From positions 16,054,841-16,118,840 of the forward strand of contig OZ022241.1 in the NCBI GenBank assembly GCA_963978895.1: DNA of 64,000 bases, given 5' to 3'. Each line of letters begins with the position of its first letter. Position 1 is the first letter of the stretch. Below, piece after piece: positions 1 through 15,806 of the stretch. Under the pieces are notes generated by a model that was given only the letters and a program-made list of their open reading frames with translations, did not search any database and was not told the origin of the DNA. Both the position numbers and the translations under genes were made by a program. Origin of the DNA: Erpobdella octoculata. Its lineage: Eukaryota > Annelida > Clitellata > Hirudinida > Erpobdellidae.

Positions 1-392
1 TGAATGTTTAATGATTCATATTTTCAAATCAAATTTTAGATCACAAGCCTTTATCCATTTGAGCTGATACTTGGAATACATATATGTTATCGGTAACTAT
101 TATATATTTTACTAAATTCGAGCCACAAAAATGTTTAATAAAAATATAATTAAGAATAAAATATTTAATATGGGTGATATAACCCAATTTCATTTACGTA
201 AGAAAATCATATATAGAAAAATTAAAGAAAATGTACTTTAAAAAATGTATAGCTTAAAATTTGGTTAATAGATATGATTTTGTAATTATTTGGAGAAATG
301 TATAAAAAATCTGTATTTTTTCGTGTTTCTCTTTTACTTAAAGTTTTGGTCCTTAAAAATCAATTGCAAAAATCAGAGACTAAAAAGTTGAA

Positions 393-610
393 AATAATAC
401 TATTAAAAAAGATTTTTAAAAACACGGTTTAATTTAAATGCACTAAAAAAGATGAAAAAAATTGTAGACATAAAAGCGTGGGACGCAATGTTGTGATTGT
501 ATGAGTGCAAAGGAAAGTGCCCCACGCTTTTTTGTTTACAGTTTATTTTATCTTTTTTAGTGCATTTAAATAAAAGCATGTTTTTAACAATCTTTTTCAA
601 TAGTATTATT
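393..610. mobile_element. Foldback MITE (about 218 bp)
   Basis: The two halves are imperfect inverted copies of each other. The left arm starts AATAATACTATT and runs through TTTAAATGCACTAAAAAAG to AAAAGCGTGGG. The right arm mirrors this from CCCACGCTTTT through CTTTTTTAGTGCATTTAAA to AATAGTATTATT. There is no coding capacity. The family is not recognised and I could not fix a target-site duplication. Confidence 0.6.
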
Positions 611-915
611 TATAATGAAATCTACATCTTCAATGTTATCTTCATGATATTTAACTTTGTTATTGTTCGTTGAATCATTCCGTGACATTTTTCAATTACT
701 ATCTTTTCAAAACACAAGTATACAATTTTCTGATGCTTTCCTTGCATTACATTTGTCTTTAAATTGAAACACAAAATTAGCAAAAATGCATATCGATTTT
801 CTTTGATGCCTTTCAATTACTTAGCCATTTATGTTGAAATTTCAAATTATTCATAAAAAATCCTCAAATAATTTCTATACACCAAGGTAATAGTAGCGAT
901 GGAAAAAATGATGTA

Positions 916-919
<4 letters not shown>

Positions 920-953
<34 letters not shown>
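920..953. repeat. (TA)n microsatellite
   Basis: A short uninterrupted dinucleotide run of about 34 bases in AT-rich non-coding DNA. Confidence 0.9.
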
Positions 954-955
<2 letters not shown>

Positions 956-1799
956 GGTTAATCAAGATTGATATTTTTACCTTGTGTGTTTTATTTATTA
1001 GCACTAAAACCAATTTAATTTAAACTCTGGAATGTTCTATTGTTCAAATTGAAAAACTAAAAAAAAATTGTTACATTCAGTCACAGACCCATTTGCTGAA
1101 ACTTATTTAATATATAAGACAATTTTTATATGTATTTATATATATAATCACATATTTATGAGTCTTGTTTTCTCTTAAATAAAAAAGATACTAAATAATT
1201 GTCCAATATATTAGGATTTTTATAAAAAAAAAAAAAAAACTAATATAAAAAATGCCACATTTTTAGTTATCATTTATTTTAAAAATTTTTATTCAGTTTT
1301 ATAAGAAATCAGATTGTTCATAAAGAGACCTTTTTCTTGACTCTTGTTAAAATTTCTGGACCATCTAGAAACATTTGTACGATTAGCAGTCCTAATAAGG
1401 TGCAACGGTGAATGCAAGTATTGCAGGTATTCTATTTAAAAATAATGCTCTGCTTTGTACCTTGTCAAGTGGCACATGTCATCAGATCTTCTTGCATATT
1501 GACTCCTTTATCTTTCTTTGCTGACAATATGGTTTCTGATTATTTATTTAAAAAATTAATGACAAGAAAGTAGCAGCAGCCAATCAGCTTATAGTAACCT
1601 ATGAATATTAATCATTTTTTGCATACAGAATGACTTCTGATTAATTCTAAACAAAATTAATGACAAATAACTAAATATAAAACACTGACAATTAAATCAA
1701 ACCATATGAATGAGTTGGAAATAACTGCAAAAATTAGGAATTCTTGTCATCTTTTACATGAAAAGAACTTTTTCAGTGTATTTTACTTTTAAATACTTC

Positions 1800-3974
1800 T
1801 TATTGGCTTTGTTTGTTATTAATATAGCTCCAGGCAAAGTTTAACTTTCTTACAACATTAGAACCTTGTGAATACACAACTTGACCTTTGATGCCTGCCA
1901 AGTATGCCCCAGGTCTGGGGGTATTAATTTGTCGCTCAGCTCCACCTTGACCTCCATAGTAAGGTGATATGCGACCTGAACTAGTTATAAATTGTATTCC
2001 ATCTATAAGCCAACCACTTCGTAGCTTGATATGAGCTATTTTTTCTCCAGGATGCAATTTAAACTCCCATATTTTTCCACTATTCCTGTTGCCACCATGG
2101 CAGATAGTTTTGCCATTGTTGTAGGTAACTTCAATCCCTGTGATGATTTTTTTAAATTGAAAAAATTATCCAGTAAATATATTTATTTTAAAACAATGTT
2201 ATTTAACATCAACACACACATACAAATTAAAGTAACTATTATAAGGCAGAGGCAATTTACTGATTTTGGTAAATAGAATCTCAAATTTAGGACATCGAAG
2301 ACAAATTAAAATGATTTTTAAATACAATTATTTAACAGTAAATTATAGTTTTTTAATAAAACTATTCTCATCATTGTCCTTGTCAACATACTTATTAATG
2401 CATTTATGGGGTGAGGCATGTAGTTCTAGAGAACTCTAGAACTAATTGAATGAGGTGATTTGGATCTTTAATGGAGCAGCTTTTCCCATTTATCAATGAA
2501 AAATGTATGAGATGTCTTAAAAAATTGATGTTGAATGGAAATTTGTTATACCTGTTTGATTGGACTCATTATGAGAATAATAAATACAGATGGAAAACAA
2601 CTTTAAAATAACATTTGATATTTATAATGACAATATTCTAAATATTTTTTTTATAAATTTACAGAAACTTTCAATAGCTATTAGATATTTACCTCCAATC
2701 ACAGTTGTATTTTCCCAAGACCAGGTGTGAAGTTTAATGCCTTTGACATAAACAATGAGTGGTAATCCATTAGATTTCAGTTCATCCAAAATCGACCTGA
2801 CATCATTGAAATCACCATTGTCTGGTATGCTTAGAAATGTGTAAGATTCATTTGCTGCATACATATCAGTCCAATCATAACTGAGGTCTGACAAAATGAC
2901 AATTAGCTTATGATTTTTAAAAAGCATGAATATAAAAATTTTTTTAAATTTTTAACTTTTTTCAATTCCTTTTCTGGGTCTTGTCCACAGAGGATTTCTG
3001 GCAGCAAGTAAGTCAGGTTGTTTACAGTTCCGAACACTCTTCAATAAATCTAAACAATTTTTTTTATCTCTGCAATCCCCTAACCAACTGACACGGCCCA
3101 TCGAAACGTGACTTTTTTTTATTATTTCTTTCAGCTTCACCGGACTTAGAAAACCCATTCTCAAAACATTTTCTAGAATTTCTGGCCATAAATTATAGGC
3201 ATTATTGTCTTTCAAGTAAGAGCACATTAAATGAAACATTTCTGCCTCTTCCTCACTGGGTTCGAGTGGAAATCCTTTATCAGAGACCACAATTAAATCA
3301 TCATCAGTTACTAAAGAGAAGAAATCTTCTTTAGAAAGCATCTTTAAACTGTTATTTTGTATCAAATTGCTAAAATTTGTCAGAAGATATTTTCTTACTC
3401 TTCCAGCAAAATTGAAAGTTTGAAATGAAGAAGCTATATAGTAAATTTCACAGCAATTTTCTGGATTCAAATGATCACAATAGTAATCTACACATTCCTT
3501 GAATGTGTCATCTATACACAAAAAGTCAGATATTACAAGAAGATCCTGACAGTAAGTTTCCTTGATTTCCAGTACTCCCGAGTATGACCATTTAACAAGA
3601 CAAGTCACACTCTCAGCGTTTACAAACGTTAGGTCAATTTCAGATTGTTTACTGTTATTTCTAAACAAGGCACTAATGTAAGGGCTCACAGCAGCCATGA
3701 CACATTTATGAACAGCAATAGTGTCAACTCCTAATGATGAAAAATTAATTTTTAAAGACATATCCAGGAACTGTCCATTTTCTTTCTCTTCTCTTAGTTT
3801 CTCAAGAATGTTATTGCTTAGCGTTAAAGATGTAACTGTTCTCAGGTTACTGTGATCAACAACTTTTTTAGTTTTACTTCTGATATCATGGTCTTTTTTC
3901 ACTTTCACCACGTCTCCGTCATCATTATTCCTTATCACTGATTCGTCACGATACACACCTGCATCAAACTCCAT
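1800..3974 (-). CDS. BTB-BACK protein with C-terminal jacalin-like lectin domain
   Basis: There are three exons on the minus strand: 3974-2957, 2887-2693 and 2137-1800. Both introns are phase 1 with GT-AG ends, and the joined frame is 1551 nt (516 aa). Residues about 55-160 form a BTB/POZ domain (pattern D-M-S-L, then VHKCVMAAVSPYISALF). Residues about 165-290 resemble BACK (LNPENC, FSNLI, DDLIV, LRMGFLSP). Instead of kelch repeats, the last about 120 residues look like a jacalin-type beta-prism lectin: IEVTYNNGK, ICHGG, FKLHPGEKIAHIKLRSGWLIDGIQF split over the fold, YYGGQGG. BTB-BACK proteins usually act as Cullin-3 substrate adaptors, and jacalin domains bind sugars, so a glycan-recognising ubiquitin adaptor is an inference. 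Exon 1 alone encodes the whole BTB-BACK part. The first donor (GTTAAA) is weak, but without splicing the frame stops at once. The start is the first ATG of the open frame. Confidence 0.8.
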
Positions 3975-4488
3975 TGAGAAATGTTCTTAAAAAAATTAAA
4001 AAAAACTTTGAATGATAAAATTAAAATCCCGTCAACACATAAGCTCTGATATTTCATACACACACATTCATAGGTAATTCCCACTACAATGTTTCTGTTT
4101 CTACTGCATTCATACATTCATAGACACGTTCTATTACAATGCGAAAATTAATAATATAATCGACTAACTATAGCTATAGCCAACAGTTTTTTTAGTTTGT
4201 TTCAAGTTAACCTTACATCATTTCGGCCATGACGACAACTAAAACTAAGTCAATTTGGACTTTTGTACGACTATAGCCAAACATGCTAACGATGGTAAAG
4301 ATAAGTGATAAGTACTTATCTGAGCTAAGCACCTGTGACCTGGTTAACCGGTTAGTGGGTTGGTGTAGCAAGTAAGTAGCAAGCACGCATTAGGTAATCC
4401 CTTAAGATAGGCAGTCCCAGCCACAATTGAAATGCGCAGGCCAAAAGCCCCATGCGTACATCTTACCCATCAAAATACATAATTTCCT
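3975..4488. other. Intergenic, presumed 5' flank of the BTB-lectin gene
   Basis: No further coding exon is seen. The region separates the minus-strand start at 3974 from the tetranucleotide array. It presumably holds the 5' UTR and promoter, but no TATA box or initiator can be singled out. Confidence 0.4.
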
Positions 4489-4748
4489 ATGTATGTATGT
4501 ATGTATGTATGTATGTATGTATGTATGTATGTATGTATGTATGTATGTATGTATGTATGTATGTATGTATGTATGTATGTATGTATGTATGTATGTATGT
4601 ATGTATGTATGTATGTATGTATGTATGTATGTATGTATGTATGTATGTATGTATGTATGTATGTATGTATGTATGTATGTATGTATGTATGTATGTATGT
4701 ATGTATGTATGTATGTATGTATGTATGTATGTATGTATGTATGTATGT
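4489..4748. repeat. (ATGT)n tetranucleotide microsatellite
   Basis: About 65 uninterrupted ATGT units. They generate long Met-Tyr-Val-Cys reading frames in three phases that are artefacts of the repeat. Confidence 0.98.
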
Positions 4749-4858
4749 TTGTTAGTAATTTCGCATAACGCGGTGGTCAGCAGTCAGCAGTTTCTAAAAT
4801 TAGTTCCCGCTGGCGTGTAATAAAAGTTATTACGCGATTCTGTACACAGTGTACAGAC

Positions 4859-5641
4859 GAATGTAGGACATTGCCCCCCCCCCGGACGTTTCCCCTCCCC
4901 CCCGGACATTTCTTCCCCCCCCCCCCCCGACAGACCCTAGGACATTTCCCCCCCCGGACATTTCCCCCCCCCAAGGTAGGACATTTCCCCCCCCCCTGTG
5001 GTTATGTAGTAGTTTTTCAAAGAAACACACACAAACACCTTTTTAAATTATTAAACATTTATTGGTTATTGGTTTGCCAGAGTTAAATATTGTTAAAACG
5101 AATAATGTGTCCTAGACCCTCTAGGACATCTTCCAATGTTTTTATGTTTTTTCGGCGTGCATCCGTTAGCGAAAAAAGAGCCGATTGAAGCGCCTTCGTC
5201 GATCGCTTCACTCTCTTGGCTGGTGGTTCTCGAGCCTCCCTTAGGATTGAGGTTGACGCCATTGCTTCGTCCTAACCCTAACCCTAACCCTAATCCTACA
5301 TTTCTATGCAAAGAACGGCTGAGGTTGACGCCATTGCTTCGTCCTAACCCTAACCCTAACCCTACATTTCTATGCAAAGAACGGCTGAAAATATCAAATG
5401 TCTTTGAAATGTCTTAGAAAGGGGGACTTAATCGAATGATTCGGCTTAATAAAATTGATTACATACAATTACTCATATGATACTGCCTCGATTTATATGA
5501 TCTATACTATTATGCACTGAACTGAAATGTCCTACCCGGGGGGGGGAATTGTCCTACCCCGGGGGGGGGGGGGGAAACGTCCGGGGGGGGGGGGGGGAAT
5601 GTCCGGGGGGGAAATGTCCGGGGGGGAAATGTCCGATCCTC
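4859..5641. mobile_element. hAT-like MITE with poly-C/poly-G subterminal repeats
   Basis: The element is flanked by an exact 8-bp direct repeat, GTACAGAC (4851-4858 and 5642-5649). Its ends are imperfect inverted repeats (GAATGTAGGACATT versus GAGGATCGGACATT). Next to each end lie several copies of GGACATTTCCCCCC on the left and GGGGGGAAATGTCC on the right. No transposase is encoded. The 8-bp duplication fits hAT; the subterminal motif array may be the transposase binding site. It lies just left of a putative gypsy primer-binding site, so it may have landed in that element's LTR. Confidence 0.75.
5249..5386. repeat. Tandem duplication with telomere-like (CCCTAA)n cores
   Basis: Two direct copies, 5249-5320 (72 bp) and 5321-5386 (66 bp), lie inside the MITE. 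Each holds three to four CCCTAA hexamers between identical flanks; the copies differ by one hexamer. They are far too short for a telomere and are better read as internal MITE sequence. Confidence 0.85.
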
Positions 5642-5716
5642 GTACAGACACACTGACCGGTTTTTCAACCAGCTCCTGTTCACCAGAACTGGTGCATAGA
5701 TTATGATAATTTAATT

Positions 5717-5728
5717 TGGCATCAGAGC
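5717..5728 (+). promoter_or_regulatory. Candidate primer-binding site
   Basis: TGGCATCAGAGC differs by one base from TGGTATCAGAGC, the usual initiator-Met tRNA primer-binding site of LTR retrotransposons. It lies about 590 bases before the first gag-like frame. The position fits the end of a 5' LTR, but that LTR is not otherwise confirmed. Confidence 0.5.
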
Positions 5729-6308
5729 ACTTGTCACACTTAGCCGGTTGTTTTTGTAAACAAATGAGTTATGCACTGCCGGTGACCTCCCGGTAAGTTG
5801 TAAGCAACAAAATCGCCCGCTATGGTTTAGATAGCACATTAAAGGGTTTACAGGAAATTGTGGAACTCCAACAGTTCTGTGTCTATCTTGTAATTTGATA
5901 CACCAAAAAACTTGTAAAAAGTAAAAAGCGATGTGTTGTGTGTATAAAGAAATTAAATGAACATATCTGTCATGAGGATTCGTTCAAAGTTCAAAGTAAG
6001 TGCTATCTTGCGTGTTGAATAGGGTTTTAATTGTGGGTGCAGAGAAATAAACTTGAATTTACATATAATTAGTTACATTAAAAGTGTAACATATTAAAAT
6101 TTCACTACGGTTTTACATTTTTTAAGGTGCCTAATTTGCGTGTAACGCGAACTGCTAATTTAAAATTGTATAGCAAATGACATAGTAGATGAAAAGAGAA
6201 AGAGAGCAGTTTTGTTAGCTTCGATGCGGACAGCTACCTTCAAAATCGTCAAATAACTAGTGTTTCCAGAACGCTCACTTCAAAGACATTTGAAGTCTTG
6301 TTCAAATA

Positions 6309-6841
6309 TTGAGACAGCATTTCGATCCACAAACTTCAGTAATCTTTAAAAGACACTTGTTCGAACGTCGTGTTCAACAAAAAGATGAGTCAATGACGAC
6401 ATACCTGATCGAGCTGAAGCGTCTGTCTGAAGATGGCGAATTTGGAGCCACGTTGAACGAACGACTGCGAGATCAACTGGTGAGCGGCCTCACAATCGAA
6501 GGCATCCAAAGACAGCTACTCTCGGAAACAACGCTTACATTGGACGAGACGGTGAAAAAAAAACTTGCGGAAGAAGTTGCTACAGTTTAGGTACGGGAAC
6601 TAAAGACCCAGTTCTCAGCTCCTCCGACCACCTACAAGGTACACCACCAGAAAAAAACGGCAGTACAAAAGTTCAGTTCTTGCATCGGTTGTAGGGGTAG
6701 CCACAAGTGTGAACAAAGCAAGTTTAAAAATGCAGAATGCCACATGTGTCACAAAAAAGGACATATTGCAAAAGTATGCCAAAGCAAATCAGACAACAGT
6801 GTAAAATTCAGTAAGAAAAAATCAGTTGCTACAAACGACTA
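6309..6841 (+). pseudogene. Gypsy gag remnant with zinc knuckle
   Basis: The first frame (6309-6590) has the gypsy gag pattern FKRHLFERRVQQ, TYLIELKRLSE and LRDQLVSGL. A second frame to 6841 contains a retroviral-type zinc knuckle, CHMCHKKGHIAKVC, preceded by another Cys-rich segment, CIGCRGSHKC. A stop codon separates the two parts, so no full capsid-nucleocapsid protein can be made. Confidence 0.75.
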
Positions 6842-6934
6842 GACTCACATTCTGAATTCTCCATTCATGATCTAAATCGACCGAAACAACAAAAGTTAAA
6901 AGTCATAGTCCATCTCAACGGTAAGCCTTGCACC

Positions 6935-9900
6935 ATGGAAATTGACAGCGGATCATCATACTCTGTGATATCTTACCAAACCTTCAAGCAACTATGGAAT
7001 AACTCCGGTCCAGTTATTAGGAAAGTAACAAACTTACCATTAACAGATTTTCAAGCACGAGTAATTCCGCTGAAGAGCTATTGTGATGTAGACGTAACGT
7101 ACAAACAGCAAAGAGCCAAGTTGCAACTCATCATCACAAAAGAGCATCGTGCAAGTCTGTTTGGATATTATTGGTTCCCCAGCTTAGGATTTGAAATATC
7201 AGGAATAAATCAGCTCCAAAAAACATCAATTTCGCAGTTACTCAATGAATTCACTGATGTGTTTTCAGAAACTCTAGGTACGTACAAAGGACCACCTGTT
7301 TCTCTACCAGTGGATCCAAACGCGACTCCACTTCGTTTCAAAGCCAGAAACGTTCCGTTAGCAATGCGTGCAAAAATAGAAGACAAAATTGATTGCCTCA
7401 CAAAAGAAGGTGTTTTGGAGCCAATCAACAATCCAAGATGGTCAACACCTGTGGTGCCAATAATTAAATTGACAGGCGACATACGACTGTGTGGTGATTA
7501 CAAGGTCACAGTTAATCGAGCTATACCAGAGTACCCATACCCGATTTCTTCTGTGCAGCACTTGCTTTCCACGTTAGTGGGTGGAAACTATTTTGAAAAA
7601 TTAGATATGGCCCAAGCTTATCTACAACATCCTGTTACTGAAGAATCAGCTGAAGTACAGACGATCATCACACATCGAAGTGCTTTCAAGGTGAAGAGAC
7701 TTCAGTTCGGCATAAGTGCTGCACCTGGCATTTTTCAACAGGTTATGGAAGACTTGTTAGACAACATGAAAGGAGTATTTTGACGACATCCTTATCTACG
7801 CTCCATCTCTTGAAGTACTTAGCAGAAAACTACGAGATGTTCTGCAACGTTTTAGAAATGTTGGTTTTCGGGCAAGGAAAGATAAATGCATATTCGGCGT
7901 AAAACCTATCAATTTTCTAGGATACAGAATTGACGCATCTGGTCTACACCCATCACAAGAAAAGTTGGGCGCAATTCAAGACGCTAAGATTCCTGAAAAT
8001 AAAACAGAATTGCAAGCTTTTTTGGTACTGCTTAATTTTTACAATAGTTTCTTGAAAGGAAAAGCCGACGTTTCTGAGCCCTTGCATCGACTTCTAGACA
8101 AGGGTTCTACATAAAAATGGACAAAACACCACGACAAGTGTTTCCCATCAGTGAAGAAACTGCTGACTTCCGACAGTGTTCTTTATCCATTCGATCCCAA
8201 GTTACCTACTACGTTGACTTGGGATGCATCTCCTTTTGGTGTTGGAGCAGTACTCAGCCAAACGTCAAATGAAGAGAAAAAACTACCGATTGCCTTCGCG
8301 TCAAGAACTCTTATTTTAGCCGAACGTAACTACGCTAAGATCAACAAGGAAGCACTTGCACTAGTAGTTGGAGGTAAAAGGTTTTGTCATTTCTTGTATG
8401 GAAGGAAATATTTGCTTGTAACAGACCACAAACCGTTGTTGGGACTGTTTACTCACAACAAGCCCACACCAGATAATATTTATCAGAGAATGATAAGATG
8501 GTCAGTTATCCTTAGTGCCTACGATTTCAACTTAATCCACAAGCCAGGAAAAATCATCTCAAATGCTGATGCACTAAGCCGTTTATCATGTTCTCCGTCA
8601 AAGGCTTATGAGCCAGATCCTGTAGATGTCTTCTTCTTAGATGATCTCCCATCACCACCCTTGATAGTTTCAGAAGTGGCACAACTCACACGACGAGATC
8701 CTGAGCTATCCAGAGTCTTCACTTGGGTGGAAAGGGGATGGCCACAGAACCAGAAACACAGTTCCATCTTTATTCAGTGAATCAGCATGAGCTTTCTATA
8801 CACAAGCACTGCTTACTCTGGGGCAGTAGGGTGGTAATACCAGCAAATGGACGTAAACGTGTGCTTGACGAACTCCACATCGCTCACCCAGTCATAGTAC
8901 AAATGAAAAGTTTAGCACGTTCTTATGTGTGGTGGCCTGGCATAGATAAGGACATTGAAAACTTTGTTTCTACACAACTCCGCCTTGCTAATTGCGAGCC
9001 AGTCCCAAGCCTGGAGAAAGGAGAAGGGAAAAGTAAAAAGGATCAAATTCTGATCCACGACAGGAAGTACTTAAGTGCTTCCTACATACAGCCATTAGAG
9101 TCTTAAAACACCTGGTGTAAAGGACTATAAACTATCATAAAAAATTGTTTCTTATGTGAAACCTGCCAGATACATCAACACGCACCACCGCACGCTCCCA
9201 CTCATCCATGGGAAATTCCTAGACGACTGTGGTCTAGAGTCCATATCGATTTTGCTGGACCCTTCCAAGGCCAGAATTTCCTAATTATTGTGGACGCTTA
9301 CTCCAAATGGATTGATGTTGCACACATGAAAACAACAACAGCTGAAAGTACTATAACAGTTTTCCGAGGAGTGTTTGCCACGCATGGACTGCCAGCCACC
9401 GGACCACAATTCACGTCTAATGAATTCCAAGAGTTCTGCAAAAGAAACCTAATACAATCCATATTAGTATCTCCCTACCATGCTGCGAGCAACGGCCAAG
9501 CTGAGAGGACAGTCCAAACGACAAAAATCAGCCTAAAAAAGATCATCACAGGAAATTGGCATCACAGATTGTAAATTTTTTTGCTAAATTCGCACATTAC
9601 TTCATCAACAGCAACAGGGTCAAGTCCAGCAGAATTAATCATGAGCAGAAGATTCAGAACATGTCTTGATCATTTGCATCCTGACCACTGCAGAGACAAA
9701 CAGTTGCAACAGGACAAGAAGATAGCAGAAATCGCAACTGACAAAATCAGACAATTTCAGCCAAATGACCCTGTCTTCATCAGAAGTTCAAGGTCTGAAT
9801 GGATTCCTGTAACCATAGAAGAGCCGACAGGACCAGTCTCATACACAGCGAAAACTCCAGAGAGTAAGCAAATGAGACGACATGTAGATCTGATCCGGAA

Positions 9901-10087
9901 GCGCATTGTACAGCACCAGGAAAATTCATCAGATGTTCAACTTGAGGTAGCCCTACCAAAGGAACAAGATGATATTCCAGCAGCAGTCGCAGATGTTCCA
10001 CATGAGGCGAACCTACCAAAAGAACCAGAGGTTCGACCGAGGCGAAGCATCAAGCCCCCTTCCTATTTAAAGGATTATGAACACTAG
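6935..10087 (+). pseudogene. Gypsy pol remnant (protease, RT, RNase H, integrase)
   Basis: The protease active site reads MEIDSGSSYSVIS at 6935. Reverse transcriptase follows, with LCGDYKVTVN and FGISAAPGIFQQ. A frame break at about 7783 separates it from the catalytic DDILIY. RNase H begins near 8210 (LTWDASPFGVGAVLSQ). The integrase zinc domain (HIAHP, WWPGI) is cut by a SINE at 8972. The core resumes with VHIDFAGPF and NGQAER, but the segment that should hold the second catalytic Asp reads LPATGPQF, so the DDE triad is broken. The C-terminus ends RRSIKPPSYLKDYEH. Several frameshifts and stops show a dead copy. Confidence 0.88.
8972..9144 (+). mobile_element. SINE-like element inside gypsy integrase
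   Basis: It is flanked by the 8-bp duplication TTGTTTCT (8964-8971 and 9145-9152). It runs from CTCCGCCTTGC to an A-rich end (ATAAAAA). Further copies, in reverse, lie at 18598-18778 and 19741-19873. An internal GGATCAAATTCTGATCC resembles a tRNA-type B box, which suggests but does not prove a tRNA-derived SINE. Removing it rejoins the integrase zinc domain. Confidence 0.75.
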
Positions 10088-10095
10088 GGGGGAGG
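10085..10095 (+). other. Polypurine tract
   Basis: AGGGGGGAGGA directly after the pol stop is a typical plus-strand primer for LTR retrotransposons. TATGTATTC, just beyond, would open the 3' LTR. Confidence 0.65.
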
Positions 10096-10113
10096 AATGG
10101 TATGTATTCAACC

Positions 10114-10157
10114 CATGGACTCCTAAATAAAAGCTAGCTTTTATTTAGGAGTCCATG
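10114..10157. repeat. 44-bp perfect palindrome
   Basis: Arms of 22 bases starting CATGGACTCCTAAATAAAAG meet at AGCT/AGCT without a spacer. It lies at the start of the presumed 3' LTR and could extrude as a cruciform or fold in RNA. Confidence 0.95.
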
Positions 10158-10554
10158 ATTCAACCATAGATAACATTTCTATGTTATCCATTCAACTACA
10201 GATAACATATCTTTGTTATTTATGATCTTTGTCCGCTTTTAAGAAACTTCAAAGACAGTCTATTTTTGTTAAACCATTACAATAAAACTTGTGTCAGCTT
10301 AAAGCAATTATCTACATTTGTGTTTCGTTTCAATAACACAAAAAAACAAATGTTATTTATCAAATTATGGTATAATTTTATTAATTCAATTTTTTTCCAA
10401 CACAATGTATTTTATATTTTCATGGCTGTGCACTACAGGTCGGTTATATATTGCATCACTAATGTTCTTCTTGACCAGCGTTTTGAATTCAGTGTCCGTA
10501 ATTTCTCTGAGTTCTTTTGTCACCCACTGCCCAAATGCAGTATCGGCATCGTCA
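10158..10554 (+). other. Presumed 3' LTR and flank
   Basis: Two similar segments (TTCAACCATAGATAACAT and TTCAACTACAGATAACAT) are followed by AATAAA at about 10281, possibly the retroelement polyadenylation signal. The right LTR boundary is not defined. Confidence 0.4.
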
Positions 10555-15699
<5,145 letters not shown>

Positions 15700-15806
15700 C
15701 GGGAGAGCGAACGGGAGCAGTAAATCGTCTAAGAGCGAGAGAGCGAGCAAGAAAGGAAGAAGAAGCGGGAGAGCGTAAAGGAGCAGAAAAACGAGCGGGA
15801 GCATAT
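15700..15806. mobile_element. Helitron family 2 body fragment
   Basis: GGGAGAGCGAACGGGAGCAG-type sequence matches the GA/GC-rich body of the elements at 25.4-27.6 kb. No terminal motif is present here. Confidence 0.55.

Larger units (their letters stand above)
1..1799. other. AT-rich non-coding flank
   Basis: No protein-like reading frame is visible on either strand. The stretch holds a small foldback MITE at 393-610, a (TA)n run near 920-953 and poly-A or poly-T runs. A minus-strand AATAAA (TTTATT at 1543-1548), about 255 bases past the stop of the BTB-lectin gene, could be its polyadenylation signal. Confidence 0.6.
5717..10100 (+). mobile_element. Degenerate Ty3/gypsy LTR retrotransposon
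   Basis: A gag remnant with a zinc knuckle is followed by protease, reverse transcriptase, RNase H and integrase in Ty3/gypsy order. A candidate tRNA primer-binding site lies upstream and a polypurine tract downstream. The coding region is split over several frames, has lost an integrase catalytic residue and carries a SINE. I could not match a 5' LTR to the sequence right of the polypurine tract, so the LTRs are truncated, diverged or rearranged. It resembles the K02A2.6-type gypsy group common in invertebrates. Confidence 0.85.

Noticed and set aside
3935..4117. Small minus-strand frame upstream of the BTB gene as an extra exon
   Set aside because: It overlaps the BTB start in another frame, and I see no donor that would join it in phase.
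4427..4820. Long Met-Tyr-Val-Cys open frames
   Set aside because: They are the three-phase translation of (ATGT)n and carry no other coding signal.
5270..5365. Chromosome end or interstitial telomere
   Set aside because: Only three to four hexamers per copy, inside a MITE and with normal sequence on both sides.
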